Assembly: GCA_963924885.1 (NCBI GenBank)
Contig: CAWUUY010000122.1
Span: 1 to 6,879, forward strand
Length of the DNA: 6,879 nt
Source: UBA5216 sp963924885
GTDB taxonomy: Bacteria > Pseudomonadota > Gammaproteobacteria > Burkholderiales > SG8-41
Reading direction: 5' to 3'
A program made the translations under genes and the position numbers. Below the pieces are notes generated by a model. It saw only the letters and a list, made by a program, of their open reading frames with translations, had not been told where the DNA came from and made no database searches. Of the stretch, positions 5,874 to 6,879 are shown piece by piece; position 1 is the stretch's first letter, and every line of letters begins with the position of its first letter.

Positions 5874-6879
5874 GCGAGCAATATTTCTCTCTGTCATACG
5901 AAGAATCCCGACGCAGGTTCTCGGAAGCCGCCCGCGCCGTTAACGCCACGGTGCATTCGTATGCCCTCGATGCGGCCGCATAGGAAAATCTCACCATCGA
6001 TGTCGCCATTATCGGCGCGGACAGCGACCCTGCGCTGGTAGCGTCATCGGTCGTACACGGCGTTGAAGGCTTTTTCGGCTCGGCGGTGCAACTCGCCTTG
6101 CTTGAACAGTTAGGCGGCACCAACCCCAAGCCGCGCATCCGTTATGGGCTGATTCATGCCGTCAACCCATACGGCTACGCGCACCTGCGCCGCGTCAACG
6201 AAGACAACGTCGATCTGAATCGCAACTTCATGACGAACGCCGATGAATACGCCGGCGCACCACAAGGTTATGCCGAACTCAATGACCTGCTACACCCCGA
6301 ATCACCGCCGCCAAGGTTTGAACCCTTCAAAGCCAAAGCGCTTTGGCACATCTGGCGCACAGGCTTGCCCGCACTAAAAGAAACCATCGCGCGCGGCCAG
6401 TACGAATACCCACGCGGGCTTTTTTATGGCGGAAAAGGCCCGTGCGCCTCAACACGCATCGTACAGAACCACTGCTGCACGTGGTTGGCGGAGTCCCAGC
6501 ACATCGTGCATATAGACCTGCACACCGGCCTGGGCTCACACGGAAACTACAAGCTACTGCTCACGGAATCAGACTATGCGCAGCTCCGTGAGTGGTACGC
6601 CGAAACATTCGGCGAAGATCATATCGAGCCGCTGACGAAGCCGGACGGAATGGCGTACCGCGTCTCCGGGCAATGGGGGCCGTGGATGCAGCAAAATTTC
6701 CTAACGCGGGACTATCGCTTCGCGGGTGCGGAGTTTGGCACCTATGACGTGATCCGCGTCCTCGCCGCACTGCGTGCCGAAAATCGCGCGCATCACTACT
6801 GCTCGCCGGATAGGCCGGCTTACGTCAGGGCAAAAGCAGAACTTCAGGATTGTTTTTGTCCTGAGTCGCTGGCGTGGAG
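5870..6879 (+). pseudogene. DUF2817 / M14-like zinc carboxypeptidase gene with in-frame TAG, 3' end outside window
   Basis: The frame encodes a DUF2817 protein, related to M14 zinc carboxypeptidases and aminoacylases. Counting from TTG 5870, it reads SEQYFSLSYEESRRRF, hits TAG at codon 38 (5981-5983), then continues in the same frame with ENLTIDVAIIG to the right edge. Metal and catalytic signatures are intact after the stop: HGVEGFFGS (His63, Glu66), DLNRNF (115-120, Arg118), HIDLHTGLG (His218) and AEFGTYD (Glu288, general-base position). About 20-30 C-terminal residues probably lie beyond the window. No ATG, GTG or TTG occurs in frame between the TAG and HGVEGF, so an internal restart would lose the first zinc ligand. 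TTG 5870 shares bases with the receptor stop (TTGA), indicating translational coupling; a good ribosome binding site is absent. It is either a recent point-mutation pseudogene, a sequencing error or a read-through gene. Family call is firm, inactivation likely. Confidence 0.85.

Noticed and set aside
5981..5983. TAG read as pyrrolysine or another programmed recoding event
   Set aside because: No downstream structure or pyrrolysine machinery is visible, and the residue does not sit in the catalytic centre; a point nonsense mutation or base-call error is simpler.

Overview
The window looks like chromosomal DNA of a GC-rich betaproteobacterium, most likely Burkholderiales. This is inferred from two Bug/TctC-type periplasmic solute receptors, a family greatly expanded in that order. 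A palindromic repeat with GTCAT(A/T)CCCGCG-type arms, of a kind common in proteobacterial genomes, fits the same picture. No rRNA, tRNA, CRISPR array, phage gene or insertion sequence was seen.

Layout: seven genes in two divergent groups that fire outward from a 168-bp spacer at 3324-3491. Leftward (minus strand), in transcription order, come an SDR-family protein (3323-2538), a sirtuin-type NAD-dependent deacylase (2501-1749), a small glutathione S-transferase-like protein (1688-1098), a 120-bp palindromic repeat (924-1043) and a Bug receptor whose C-terminus lies beyond the left edge. Rightward (plus strand) come a FrsA-like alpha/beta hydrolase with a lysine/alanine tail (3492-4844), a second Bug receptor (4881-5873) and a DUF2817 (M14-like zinc carboxypeptidase) gene that overlaps the receptor stop codon. 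That last gene carries an in-frame TAG and runs off the right edge.

How the genes may work together (inference): the rightward group looks like a small uptake-and-hydrolysis unit, with a periplasmic receptor for a carboxylate-like ligand beside a cytoplasmic esterase-like hydrolase and a metal-dependent hydrolase. The leftward group combines redox, deacylation and glutathione-related functions with another receptor. Neither receptor has TctA/TctB membrane partners in the window, so both look like orphan receptors. No transcription regulator is present.

No clearly new system is evident. The points most worth a second look are the repeat arm that appears to supply the start codon and N-terminus of the first receptor, the histone-H1-like tail on the hydrolase, the single nonsense codon in an otherwise intact DUF2817 gene, and the SDR protein in which all four catalytic tetrad positions are replaced.
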